Positions 10,858 through 18,642 are shown, numbered from the stretch's first letter. The stretch is 64,000 nucleotides of DNA from CAWHBO01 sp963827735 (GCA_963827735.1 CAWHBO010000005.1:124001-188000); one strand, 5' to 3'. Translations and numbers: made by a program. Notes: generated by a model from the sequence alone, not told the origin.

Positions 10858-11949
10858 ATGTCTCAAAATAAAGAATATCAAATGCTTAAGGAAATTTTGG
10901 AGCAGCCGGAAGTTATCCGGGATATTTTGAATTGTTACATTGATATCAAAACCGGCGAGGTTAATTTTCCGGAGTTCAAGGGTCGGCTTAATGCCATCAA
11001 AAACATTGACCGGATAACACTCCTCGGGTGCGGGACGTCCGCCTACGCGGCCGAGATCGGGAACTATATCATGGAAGAATACTCCAGCTTGCCGTGCGAG
11101 TTTGAGATGGCTGATCAGTTTGTGGTGCGCAAAAAAGTTGTGGAGAACAGGACAGCAGTCATTGTTCTCAGTCAATCAGGAGAAACAGGCGATGTGATCA
11201 AGGCGGTCAAACAAGTTAAGAAAAAAGATATCTTTGTCATCGGCATCAGCAATCACGAGGATTCATCGCTTAAAGAATTGGTTGATGTCATGATCAGCAT
11301 CGGCGCCGGAGAAGAAAAAGCGGTTGAAGCCACAAAATCTTTTACCGCCGAGCTTACAATCTTGTCTTTGCTCTCGGTGTTTATCGGCCGTCTGCACAAG
11401 ATGTCGCCAGCATCAGGAAAGATTGTGGTCCAGGAATTGCGTTTGCTTCCGGACAAGATCAGCAAAGCTTTGAAGCTGGAGCCGGAAATGATTGCGATTG
11501 CCAAAGAAGTTTCCTGTTATAAAGATATTTTGTTTTTGGGCAGAAAATACTGTTATCCTTTAGCGTTGGAAGCCGCGCATAAATTTAAAGAAGCTACATA
11601 CATCCATGCCGAAGGCGGATCATCGGAAGCCTTTGTTCATGGCCCCATTGCGATTGTTGAACCCGGCTATCTGGTTGTGTTTTTCGCGCCGGTAGACAGC
11701 GTGTATGAAGAGAACATCAAGATTTTAAAGCGCCTCAAAAAACAGGGCGCGCATATCATTGCCATAACCACGAAAGGCAACAAGAAACTGAAAAACAATG
11801 CCGATCATGTTTTGCATATTTTTCCGGCGGCGGAAGCATTTGTGCCGATCATCGGGATCGTGCCGATACAGCTTTTGGCTTTTTATGTTGCTTTAGAAAA
11901 AGGGATTGATGTAGATGCGCCGAGGAACATTACAAAATTTGTGGGTTAG
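10858..11949 (+). CDS. GlmS-like sugar isomerase (two SIS domains, no glutaminase)
   Basis: A 363-residue protein matching the C-terminal isomerase half of glucosamine-6-phosphate synthase. EILEQPEVIRDIL at the N-terminus corresponds to the start of the GlmS isomerase part. SIS domain 1 has GCGTSAYAA near residue 57 and SQSGETGD near 105, then EATKSFTAEL. SIS domain 2 follows and the chain ends PRNITKFVG, like the PRNLAKSVTVE tail of GlmS. The N-terminal Cys-dependent glutaminase is absent. It may use free ammonia, rely on a separate glutaminase, or work as a deaminase. A GTG at 10828 would start inside the repeat element, so I use the ATG at 10858. Confidence 0.85.
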   Translation: MSQNKEYQMLKEILEQPEVIRDILNCYIDIKTGEVNFPEFKGRLNAIKNIDRITLLGCGTSAYAAEIGNYIMEEYSSLPCEFEMADQFVVRKKVVENRTAVIVLSQSGETGDVIKAVKQVKKKDIFVIGISNHEDSSLKELVDVMISIGAGEEKAVEATKSFTAELTILSLLSVFIGRLHKMSPASGKIVVQELRLLPDKISKALKLEPEMIAIAKEVSCYKDILFLGRKYCYPLALEAAHKFKEATYIHAEGGSSEAFVHGPIAIVEPGYLVVFFAPVDSVYEENIKILKRLKKQGAHIIAITTKGNKKLKNNADHVLHIFPAAEAFVPIIGIVPIQLLAFYVALEKGIDVDAPRNITKFVG

Positions 11950-11953
11950 ATTT

Positions 11954-13345
11954 ATGCGCCAGATAACAGATTTGCATATTCATTCAAAGTTTTCCCGGGC
12001 CTGTTCCCGGGATTTAACTTTGGAAAACATTGATAAGACTTGCCGGACAAAAGGAATTGACATCATCGCGACCGGTGATTTTACTTTTCCTGATTGGTTT
12101 GAGAGTATTAAGGAGAGCCTCACCCCCGTAAAATCGCTTCGCGATCACGGGGCGCGCCCCATAACCCCTCCCCTGAAGGGGAGGGGCGCCAGTACTTCGG
12201 ATGAAGGAGTTTTATATTATTTGAAGTCTGCTTCCGATGATAAGATTAAGTTTATTTTATCAACTGAATTAGCTTTGATTTATAAGAAGAATGACCCCGT
12301 AGAAAAAGACGGGGCAAGCAAATGCCGCCGTATTCATATAGTGGTTATTGCGCCGAACATTGCTGCAGTGCAAGAATTGAATAATTATCTAGATAAAAAA
12401 TACAACATCCGAAGCGATGGGCGGCCGATACTTGGTATGAGCATTGAGGAACTGTGCCGGATCTGTTTCAGCATCCATCCGAAATTTTTGATTTTTCCGG
12501 CGCATATTTGGACGCCGTGGTTTGCGATTTTCGGGTCAAAGTCTGGGTTTGATTCTTGGGAGGAAGCGTTCGGTGAATTTTCTGATAAGATTTTTGCTTA
12601 TGAGACCGGGCTGTCTTCCGACCCGGAAATGAATTGGCGCTTGTCGGCTTTGGATAGGAAAACTCTGCTCTCCAATTCGGACGCGCATTCGTTGCCGAAT
12701 TTGGGGCGGGAGGCGAATGTGTTTCAACTGGATGAAATATCGTACGATTCTCTATACAATGTTATTGCAAATACGACGTGTAGAGACGAGGCATGCCTCG
12801 TCTCTACGACGGGATACGATAAATCGTTTTTGGACTTCACAATCGAATTCTATCCGGAAGAGGGAATGTATCACCTTGACGGGCACAGGGATTGCAAGAT
12901 TCGGTTTATTCCGGCGGAAACGAAAAAACACAAAGGCATCTGTCCGGTGTGCGGGAAGAAGTTGACGGTTGGGGTTGAGTACCGCGTAGATGAATTGGCA
13001 GATCGGCCTTTAGGGTTCAAACCGGAAGAGAAGCCGGGATTCCGTAAGCTGGTGGAGTTGGATAAGATCATTGCCGAAGCTTTGGGCGTGAAAAGCAGGA
13101 CTTCAACCAAAGTGCAGGTTGAATATGATAATATTATCAAGCAAGCCGGGACGGAGATGGCTGTGCTTCTGGATTTTGATATTGAAGAAATAAAAAAGAT
13201 GACTCGGCCTGAGATTGCCGAAGGTGTCAGGCGAGTACGCTTTGGAGAACTGATCATCAAGCCCGGATTTGACGGGCAGTATGGGACGGTGGAAATTTTT
13301 AGCGAGCAAGAAAAGAAAGATAATAAACAACAGAAATTGTTTTAG
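11954..13345 (+). CDS. Endonuclease Q-like PHP-domain nuclease
   Basis: A 463-residue protein. The N-terminal PHP domain has DLHIHSKFSRA at residues 6-16 and HIVVIAPN and NSDAHS further on, the likely metal-binding sites. A zinc finger starts CPVCGKKLTVGVEYRV near residue 329 and is followed by DELADRPLG. The C-terminus holds KPGFDGQYGTVEIF. This order matches endonuclease Q, which cuts 5' of deaminated bases and abasic sites in DNA. A start at 11915 would overlap the previous gene by 35 bases; the ATG at 11954 leaves a 4-base gap and places the PHP motif at the N-terminus. Three palindromic repeats lie in frame inside the gene at 12118-12190, 12294-12324 and 12780-12807. Confidence 0.85.
   Translation: MRQITDLHIHSKFSRACSRDLTLENIDKTCRTKGIDIIATGDFTFPDWFESIKESLTPVKSLRDHGARPITPPLKGRGASTSDEGVLYYLKSASDDKIKFILSTELALIYKKNDPVEKDGASKCRRIHIVVIAPNIAAVQELNNYLDKKYNIRSDGRPILGMSIEELCRICFSIHPKFLIFPAHIWTPWFAIFGSKSGFDSWEEAFGEFSDKIFAYETGLSSDPEMNWRLSALDRKTLLSNSDAHSLPNLGREANVFQLDEISYDSLYNVIANTTCRDEACLVSTTGYDKSFLDFTIEFYPEEGMYHLDGHRDCKIRFIPAETKKHKGICPVCGKKLTVGVEYRVDELADRPLGFKPEEKPGFRKLVELDKIIAEALGVKSRTSTKVQVEYDNIIKQAGTEMAVLLDFDIEEIKKMTRPEIAEGVRRVRFGELIIKPGFDGQYGTVEIFSEQEKKDNKQQKLF
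12118..12190 (+). repeat. In-frame palindromic repeats inside the EndoQ gene
   Basis: Two adjoining elements: CCCCGTAAAATCGCTTCGCG with its complement, then CCCCTCCCC/GGGGAGGGG. They encode about 25 residues including SLRDHGARPITPPLKGRGA, unlike the surrounding protein. Intergenic relatives lie at 46911-46990, 29155-29197 and 50217-50430. A shorter CCCCGT/ACGGGG copy is at 12294-12324. Confidence 0.8.
12780..12807 (+). repeat. 28-bp perfect palindrome inside the EndoQ gene
   Basis: GTAGAGACGAGGCA and its exact complement form a 28-base palindrome that encodes part of CRDEACLVSTTG. No other copy was seen in the window. Confidence 0.8.
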
Positions 13346-13349
13346 ATTA

Positions 13350-13442
13350 TGAAATACGAATTTGTACGAATATACGAAAAAACGTTTAGCAATTGCTAAA
13401 CGTTTTTTCATTGAATTCGTATATTCGTACAAATTCGTATTT
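13350..13442. repeat. Inverted repeat with ACGAATTTGTACGAATATACGA arms and a central terminator
   Basis: AATACGAATTTGTACGAATA at the left is complementary to the sequence at the right end. The centre is an AACGTTTAGC/GCTAAACGTT hairpin (13383-13406) flanked by A and T runs, a likely terminator for the EndoQ gene. The same kind of units recur at 50490-50557. Confidence 0.8.
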
Positions 13443-13494
13443 TGTATGTTTTTATTTAATATAAGCTAAATATTTTATATATTGCTTTAAAGAC

Positions 13495-13523
13495 TTGACA
13501 AGATTATTTTCCTGTGCTAGTAT
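13495..13523 (+). promoter_or_regulatory. Strong promoter of the 6S-like RNA
   Basis: TTGACA at 13495-13500, 17 bases, TAGTAT at 13518-13523 with a TGC extension. Predicted start near 13531. No plus-strand protein gene follows. Confidence 0.75.
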
Positions 13524-13530
13524 GGTTAAT

Positions 13531-13828
13531 CAATGAGTTTGATATTTTACACTTTATATTTCTATAAGGCCATTTTAAGCGGGTCAGGCACGACAAGCAT
13601 GGGGATTTTCTAACTAGGGTTTTTGGGCTTATAGTAGTGATTAAGAATAACGTTGATTCTAACACGTTTCATCAAGTAATAAATTATCGCACCGACAAAC
13701 AGATGCTTGTACCGACGCGAACAGAGAAACCAAGGAATCAATAAAAAACGGAATTGTTTAACCATTACTACAAGCTCAGAAATTTCTAGCGAGAATTTCT
13801 TGCCTACCCGCTTAAGCTGGTCTTTTTT
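13531..13828 (+). ncRNA. Structured non-coding RNA, candidate 6S RNA
   Basis: The transcript from the upstream promoter folds as a long rod. Its ends pair as TTAAGCGGGT (13575-13584) with ACCCGCTTAA (13806-13815), extended by GGCC (13568-13571) with GGTC (13819-13822). A second long helix joins about 13628-13646 with 13762-13780 (16 of 18 positions paired), and GTTGATTCT pairs with GGAATCAAT nearer the tip. Between the two helices lies an unpaired region of about 25-40 bases per side, with a small GAAATT/AATTTC hairpin on the 3' side, recalling the open bubble of 6S RNA that mimics a promoter and binds RNA polymerase. A T run at 13823-13828 ends it. At about 260-300 bases it is longer than most 6S RNAs. 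RNase P RNA, tmRNA and SRP RNA signatures are absent. Confidence 0.55.
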
Positions 13829-13849
13829 GTTGTTTCGCTTCGCGAAAGC

Positions 13850-13877
13850 CCCTCTACGAATGGGCACATGCGAATTT
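13850..13877 (+). repeat. Dispersed CTACGAATGGGCACAT repeat
   Basis: Third copy of the repeat at 6898-6926 and 7110-7137, here directly after the non-coding RNA. Confidence 0.75.
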
Positions 13878-13935
13878 TATAGCTAATTAGCAATTTGTAG
13901 ATTAGCATTTATTCGCATATTAGCGTCACATTAAA

Positions 13936-15849
13936 TTATTCACTCGTCTGAGGAGTTGTTGTCCCGGTCTCAGATAATTTATCTACCCCCACCAAACAGA
14001 CTTCTCTCCAGGGTACGTAATGCGAGGAGAAGCGGGTTGTTAAAGTGTAATCAGCTTCGCTTATGTCGACGGGCAATTTTTCTTTGATTGTCTGGGGTGG
14101 GTTCTCTTTGGAATATACGACCGTATAATCAAAGTATGCATCGGCGCCGTTGTGGGCGTGTTCGGTGCATTTTTTTTCTCCGGGTTTTAAGTCAAGAGTT
14201 TCAATGATTTTTGTAGGGCCCGGTTTTGCTATGTTATAGATTACCGGGTAAGTGGTGGTTGCTTGGCGTCCGTCTTCGGTGCTCCAAAAATCAAAATACA
14301 GGTCATCTCCTTCAATGCGCGATTGAATAAGAACGTTATATGGCGAATCGTTGATAAATCTGAAGTCGGGCATGGGGTCATAGATCGTGGCGTCGGTTCC
14401 GGCCGGTTCGTAGTATGATACGCGGTAAGAATGGTTGCGGCGCATGGTTATGGGGAATCCGGAAGCCAACGTGGCGCGGAACATGGTTGTACCGATTTGG
14501 CATAAGCCGCCGCCATATTCGGGAATGGTTTTGTTTTCTTTGATGACCAATTCCGGCAGATAGCCTGATGCTTTGTCAATTTCTCCGAGGGTTTTGATAA
14601 GAGAGAATTCATCGCCCGGCCTGATCAGGGTTCCGTTTACGGCATCGGCTCCGGTCTTGATGTTATGGCGCCTGTTTTGGGGCGAGCCGACGAAATTTGA
14701 ATGGCCGGTTCCGATCACTTCTTTGATACCCAAATCATTTACATCGGAATTGTTAAGCACACTCTTTGCTTCTTTTATGATCAAGGGCGTTTCACTGGCG
14801 GTGCCTACCATCATTTTTTCTATTTCTTTGTATGTCTTTATGATATCAAGAGTCTTGCCATCATGAGAAGTTTTGAATTCCACAACTTTTCCGTTTTTAA
14901 TTTCAAATTTGGCGTCCTGAGGATCAATATTTACTTCCGGCGAGATTTTTTCGATTAGATAGGCTTCGGTTTTTTTGAAATCCAAGCCGACCAAGACTTT
15001 GTCATCGTTTGCTTTGGGGGCTTTATTTTTTTGGAGAGAAAGCCAATACGACAGACGGTCTTTGTCTATGGTCCAGTTTTTGTCGCTATAAACAATTAAG
15101 AGCGGAGCGCGGTCAAGGATCGCTTGGACTTTGGCGTTTATGTTGACACAGTCGCTTTTTAAGATTTCCGGATTGCTTTTTTCTGCCTGCAACCGGATGC
15201 TTTTTTTGTCCAGGACGCTGAGATTTTGAGCAAGTTCTGATAAAGCCTCTTCATAATTTATGGTTTGTCCGAATTTTTCTTCTTCAATTTCAAACGTTGT
15301 GACATTTTTATCGGGATTTTTTTGGACCAATTTGGCGTCTTCTGCCGGCTTATCAAACTTGAAATAGTTTTCTTTCAAGAATTTTTTCGCGTCAGCTTGG
15401 TTTATGGCAGCTGCCACCGGAAATTGTTTTTTGTTGAAGTAAGCGTTCCGCCACTCTGTTATTTTGTTTATAAAACTGCCTGAATGGCCGTAGGCAAAAA
15501 GCTGATTGATCGTTTTGTCAGCGTCAAAGGTTATCACTTCATAAGCCAGGGCCGATTCAAACGATGAAATCAATGGGTAAAGAATGGCATCTTTTCCTTC
15601 ATATGTGAAGGTTATTCCGCTTTCCCTGATATCATCAATTTTTTTGTTTATGATGATTTTTGCTTGTTCTTTTTTCAGTCCGCCCAGTTCTTCACCACCG
15701 GCATTTATGCCGGGAATGATTTTGTCATAATACTTTATCTCAAAAGCAAAATAAAATATCGGCAAACAGGCAATGCCGATAAAAAAAATGGCGACAATGA
15801 TGATGATCGGCCATTTATATCTGTATTCTGGTTTTGTAGAGGGAATCAT
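13936..15849 (-). CDS. VanW family protein, membrane-anchored
   Basis: A 637-residue surface protein. Residues 13-34 are a membrane anchor after a short cytoplasmic segment (MIPSTKPEYRYKW). Residues 40-370 contain two similar alpha-beta domains of the type that precede VanW domains, proposed in relatives to bind peptidoglycan. The VanW domain spans about 373-530, with FVGSPQNRRHNIKTGA, GGGLCQIGTTMFRA and YEPAGTDATIYDP. The tail is a beta-rich extension ending in Thr and Ser. The biochemical role of VanW is not established. It is the last gene of a minus-strand run with the DUF3006 and Hsp20 genes and follows the DUF3006 gene by 33 bases. Confidence 0.88.
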   Translation of the reverse strand: MIPSTKPEYRYKWPIIIIVAIFFIGIACLPIFYFAFEIKYYDKIIPGINAGGEELGGLKKEQAKIIINKKIDDIRESGITFTYEGKDAILYPLISSFESALAYEVITFDADKTINQLFAYGHSGSFINKITEWRNAYFNKKQFPVAAAINQADAKKFLKENYFKFDKPAEDAKLVQKNPDKNVTTFEIEEEKFGQTINYEEALSELAQNLSVLDKKSIRLQAEKSNPEILKSDCVNINAKVQAILDRAPLLIVYSDKNWTIDKDRLSYWLSLQKNKAPKANDDKVLVGLDFKKTEAYLIEKISPEVNIDPQDAKFEIKNGKVVEFKTSHDGKTLDIIKTYKEIEKMMVGTASETPLIIKEAKSVLNNSDVNDLGIKEVIGTGHSNFVGSPQNRRHNIKTGADAVNGTLIRPGDEFSLIKTLGEIDKASGYLPELVIKENKTIPEYGGGLCQIGTTMFRATLASGFPITMRRNHSYRVSYYEPAGTDATIYDPMPDFRFINDSPYNVLIQSRIEGDDLYFDFWSTEDGRQATTTYPVIYNIAKPGPTKIIETLDLKPGEKKCTEHAHNGADAYFDYTVVYSKENPPQTIKEKLPVDISEADYTLTTRFSSHYVPWREVCLVGVDKLSETGTTTPQTSE

Positions 15850-15882
15850 TTGTGATAGATTATTTTTTTATTTGAGGTTACC

Positions 15883-16104
15883 TTATTCGGCTCCGAGAAT
15901 TTCATTGAGAATTTCTTTTGCCAAGGTTTTTCCGCTGGTTTCTTTTTCCTGAAGATCTTTCAAAGTAACAGAAATAACCATGCCTTCGTGCGCGCCAGCG
16001 GGAAGCTTTGATTTCGGCCAGATGATCAGGTCGTTGTCTTCTGTCTTAAGGACGACTTTGTCGTCATCTTCAATGCGGTCGATTGTAACCTCGAAAGTAT
16101 ACAT
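15883..16104 (-). CDS. DUF3006 family protein
   Basis: A 73-residue soluble protein that fits DUF3006: starts with VTIDRIEDDDKVVL, followed by LIIWPKSKLPAGAHEGMVIS and a helical tail with EILNEILGAE. Members are small beta-barrel-like proteins of unknown function, common next to secreted enzymes in Gram-positives. It stands between Hsp20 and VanW on the minus strand. The gap to Hsp20 is filled by AT-rich AAATTTTT repeats (16106-16213). Confidence 0.8.
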   Translation of the reverse strand: MYTFEVTIDRIEDDDKVVLKTEDNDLIIWPKSKLPAGAHEGMVISVTLKDLQEKETSGKTLAKEILNEILGAE

Positions 16105-16214
16105 AGTATATAATTTTTGAATTTTTGAATTTTTAAATTATTTATAAATTCAAATTTTTAAACATTAAAAATTAAGATTTATTTATAAAATTAAAAATTA
16201 CAAAATTAAAAATT

Positions 16215-16712
16215 TTATTTCTCTTTCACCTTGATGCTAATCTGCTTCGTCGGCCTCGCCTTCGGCAAGGTTACGGTCAGCACTCCGTTTTCCAGTTCCG
16301 CTTCAATTTTTTCCGGTTCAACTTCAACCGGGAGGATAATCGATCGTGAAAAAGATCCCCAGTAGCATTCGCGGAAAAGGTAGTCCGCTTCTTTGGTCTC
16401 TTCCTGGTGTTCGCGTTTGCCGCGGATGGTCAGCATGTCGTTGTTGATGGAGATGTCAATATCGTCAGGCTTTACGCCGGCGATGGTGGATTTTACGACG
16501 ATTGCTTTCGGGGTCTGGAACACGTCAATGGAAAGCTGTCCTTCTTCAAATTGATCTCCGGTCCATTCTTCTGTTTCATTTTCATTTTCTTCTTCATCTG
16601 TATGGTCAGCCATCTCAAAATCTTCAGTGTTTTCTTCAATTTCATCATCTTCAATCTCCTTCTTTTCCAAGCCGGAAAGCCTTTTAAATAGTTTCTTCAT
16701 ATGATTATGCAT
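16215..16712 (-). CDS. Hsp20 / alpha-crystallin family small heat-shock protein
   Basis: A 165-residue chaperone that should bind unfolding proteins without ATP. A basic start (MHNHMKKLFKRLSG) is followed by a very acidic segment at about 19-55. The alpha-crystallin domain covers about 58-155, with LSIDVFQTPKAIVVKSTIAG, DIDISINNDMLTIRGKR and the GVLTVTLPK motif near the end. ATG codons at 16712 and 16700 are both possible starts; the first is used. A clear promoter stands just upstream. A second, more divergent Hsp20 gene is at 60187. Confidence 0.92.
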   Translation of the reverse strand: MHNHMKKLFKRLSGLEKKEIEDDEIEENTEDFEMADHTDEEENENETEEWTGDQFEEGQLSIDVFQTPKAIVVKSTIAGVKPDDIDISINNDMLTIRGKREHQEETKEADYLFRECYWGSFSRSIILPVEVEPEKIEAELENGVLTVTLPKARPTKQISIKVKEK

Positions 16713-16733
16713 ATTTAATTTATTTATAGTAAT

Positions 16734-16762
16734 ATTATAGAAGTTTTGGCCGGGAAATGCAA
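16734..16762 (-). promoter_or_regulatory. Promoter of the Hsp20 gene
   Basis: On the minus strand TTGCAT (16757-16762), 17 bases, TATAAT (16734-16739). A normal vegetative promoter; no CIRCE element is seen. Confidence 0.65.
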
Positions 16763-16768
16763 GACTTG

Positions 16769-16808
16769 AAAAAAGCCCGGTCTGCGATTTTGCAGACCGG
16801 GCTTTTTT
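16769..16808 (-). terminator. Strong terminator between the tRNAs and Hsp20
   Basis: Perfect 17-bp stem (16769-16785 with 16792-16808) starting with six A and ending with six T, so it could work in both directions. It ends the minus-strand tRNA transcript. Confidence 0.9.
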
Positions 16809-16821
16809 CAGTATTCTTTTG

Positions 16822-16895
16822 TGGGCTTGGGTGGACTTGAACCACCGACATCCACGTTATAAGCGTGGCGCTCTAACCGACTGAGCTACAAGCCC
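16822..16895 (-). tRNA. tRNA-Ile(UAU)
   Basis: 74 bases on the minus strand. Acceptor GGGCTTG pairs with CAAGCCC, D stem GCTC/GAGC, anticodon stem CCACG/CGTGG with loop CTTATAA, T arm GGTGG TTCAAGT CCACC, discriminator A. The anticodon is UAU, which reads the isoleucine codon AUA directly. Most bacteria read AUA with a CAU tRNA modified to lysidine, so this is unusual. CCA is not encoded. Confidence 0.92.
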
Positions 16896-16935
16896 TCCTA
16901 CGCTGAGGCTTCGGAGGGCAAGCCCTCTTTGACCT
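16893..16935. repeat. CCCTCCTACGCTGAGGCTTCGGAGGG hairpin repeat
   Basis: A CCCTCC/GGAGGG hairpin with a GCAAGCCCTCTTTGA tail, between the two tRNA genes and touching the 5' end of tRNA-Ile. Relatives: 23565-23659 inside the 2158-aa gene and 47245-47304. Confidence 0.8.
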
Positions 16936-16949
16936 AGATGAGTAATTTG

Positions 16950-17023
<74 letters not shown>

Positions 17024-17030
17024 TTAAAAC

Positions 17031-17054
17031 AAAAAAGGATTTTAAATCCTTTTC
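17031..17054 (-). terminator. Terminator of the DHH gene
   Basis: AAAAGGATTT/AAATCCTTTT hairpin; on the minus strand it ends with a T run, placed between the DHH gene and tRNA-Val. Confidence 0.7.
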
Positions 17055-17098
17055 TTAATTTATATTATCACCAAAGACAATGTTTTTCAAGACCTGTT

Positions 17099-18241
17099 TT
17101 ATGCCAAGAATTTTCCCAGTTCTTTTTCAATGTGTCCGGTTATATCTGTTTCCGCTTCTTTCAATGATTTATGCAATATTATCTTGCTTAAGTTCTTGTC
17201 GCCGGTCGGGTTCCAGGTTTTTACGATGTCGGCGGAATTTATATTCTTAACTGAATAGACAAGGGCTTTTACGTTGCCTTCGGTTTCCATTTCATATATC
17301 AAGACAATGACTTTGGCGCGAGGGATGTTTATGATCAATTCGTCAATGACTTCATGAAGATCTTTTTCCTCGGTTGATGTTTTTTCAAAATCGCTTTTGG
17401 TAAGCACAGACCAGACCAGGGAATTGTCCAGGGAGCTTGTAAGGCGAGCCAGCACTCGGCCCCAGAGTTTCAGGACATTGATAGAGCGGGAGCGGTACAG
17501 GGCATTTACAATTTCTTCGCGGCGCGCGCCCAATGAAATCAAACAAGATGAAGCTGACAGCGCTTGCGGAGTGATGTTCTGCGTTTTGAAGCTTCTGGTT
17601 TTGGAAATTATTCCGGCCAAGAGGCAAGTCGCGATGTCTTCGTCTATCTTATCTTGGTAATGGTCGGCAAAAAGATTGAAGAGAATTTCCGACGTGGAAA
17701 TGGCTGTGAGTTCCACACAGTTGATCTGACCGAAATTCTCGTTGCCGGAATGATGATCTATGTTTATGATCGGGACGCGATAAAAGAATTCCGTGTCATT
17801 GTCATAAATGGACCCCAGTGATTCAAGATCCGGTGTGTCCAATGTTATGATGAGATCATACTTAAAATCTCCAGAACGAGATTTTATGTCTTCATGTGTG
17901 AAAAAACCTTCTTTCGGGGAGATGATGAAGTTGAGGGTGTTTTCTTCTAGCTTGTATTTTATCTGTCCGACTTTGGCGTTCGTGATATCCAGCGACACGA
18001 TGAATTTTCGCAAGTTGTTAAGAGCGCTTTGGATGATGGAATATGATGGCAGAAAGTTGAGGAGGCTGTTGTTTTCAAACTGGTTGGATGCGATTTCAAC
18101 ATTTTTGTTGAGTTTCCGCAAGAACAAATACAAACCAAGCGCTGACGCTACGGCGTCGCCGCTCCAAACTTTTTTGAAGGTGATCAGGATGTTGTTGGCT
18201 TTTTCGATCTGATCGAAAATTTGCTGTTCTTGGTTTAGCAT
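17099..18241 (-). CDS. DHH-family phosphoesterase-like protein with altered motifs
   Basis: A 380-residue protein with the overall layout of bacterial DHH/DHHA1 phosphoesterases (the NrnA type that degrades short oligonucleotides or cyclic dinucleotides). The third motif is intact, NIDHHSGN with DHH at 162-164, and LDTPD near 135 is the usual second motif. The first motif, normally DGD, reads SGD at 27-29, so one metal-binding Asp is lost. The C-terminal part has no GGGHxxAAG substrate-binding motif; the expected place reads VYSVKNINSADIVKTW. It may have changed or reduced activity. It stands alone, divergent from valS, with a terminator after it. Confidence 0.8.
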   Translation of the reverse strand: MLNQEQQIFDQIEKANNILITFKKVWSGDAVASALGLYLFLRKLNKNVEIASNQFENNSLLNFLPSYSIIQSALNNLRKFIVSLDITNAKVGQIKYKLEENTLNFIISPKEGFFTHEDIKSRSGDFKYDLIITLDTPDLESLGSIYDNDTEFFYRVPIINIDHHSGNENFGQINCVELTAISTSEILFNLFADHYQDKIDEDIATCLLAGIISKTRSFKTQNITPQALSASSCLISLGARREEIVNALYRSRSINVLKLWGRVLARLTSSLDNSLVWSVLTKSDFEKTSTEEKDLHEVIDELIINIPRAKVIVLIYEMETEGNVKALVYSVKNINSADIVKTWNPTGDKNLSKIILHKSLKEAETDITGHIEKELGKFLA

Positions 18242-18266
18242 CTATTTGTTATTATCTGAGTAAAGC

Positions 18267-18373
18267 GAAATTTTATTTTTGCCTAGTCTTTTTTTGTTTG
18301 AAGTCTACGCCTTTATTTTATGATGAAGATGCAGACATTCAAGCAAAAAAAGACTAGGCAAAAATAAAATTTC
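18267..18373. repeat. 107-bp element with perfect 30-bp inverted repeats
   Basis: 18267-18296 and 18344-18373 are exact reverse complements over 30 bases, with a 47-base loop. Arm core GCCTAGTC plus T and A runs. No other copy in the window and no transposase. It could be a very strong bidirectional terminator or a small non-autonomous element. Confidence 0.85.
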
Positions 18374-18518
18374 TTGGTTAGCCCAGCTTTACAGTAAATC
18401 TTAATATATCCTATTATTTCTTCAGTGTCAAGCAGGCTTTTGCAAGGTAAGATTTGGCTAAAAAACGGCAAATTCTTGAAAAAAAGAGGCCTTTCTGGTA
18501 GTGTATATATATGAATAG

Positions 18519-18613
18519 ACCCACAAATCAACAAATGACAACAAATCTACAAATATTTTTATAAAATATATTTAAGAATTTGTTGATTTGTTGCTATTTG
18601 TTGATTTGTGGGT
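18519..18613. repeat. 95-bp inverted-repeat element, copy 2
   Basis: Arms ACCCACAAATCAACAAAT and the complement, nearly identical to the element at 10734-10833. It ends 30 bases before the valS start. Confidence 0.85.
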
Positions 18614-18642
18614 TGGTTTAAACAATTTATTATTATAAAAAT

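Larger units (their letters stand above)
18242..18642. other. Divergent intergenic region between the DHH gene and valS
   Basis: Holds two separate repeat elements (18267-18373 and 18519-18613) and little else. The stretch 18374-18518 shows no coding potential. GTGTATATATATGAA just before the second element is a weak -10 candidate for valS. Confidence 0.5.

Noticed and set aside
11915..11953. Upstream start for the EndoQ gene
   Set aside because: It would overlap the GlmS-like gene by 35 bases; the ATG at 11954 places the PHP motif at the N-terminus as usual.
13531..13828. RNase P RNA, tmRNA or SRP RNA
   Set aside because: No GAGGAAAGTCC block of RNase P, no tRNA-like ends or tag frame of tmRNA, and no GGAAG SRP loop are present.
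13610..13867. An 85-codon minus-strand frame
   Set aside because: It lies across the strongly structured plus-strand RNA with its own promoter and terminator, and its protein resembles no family.
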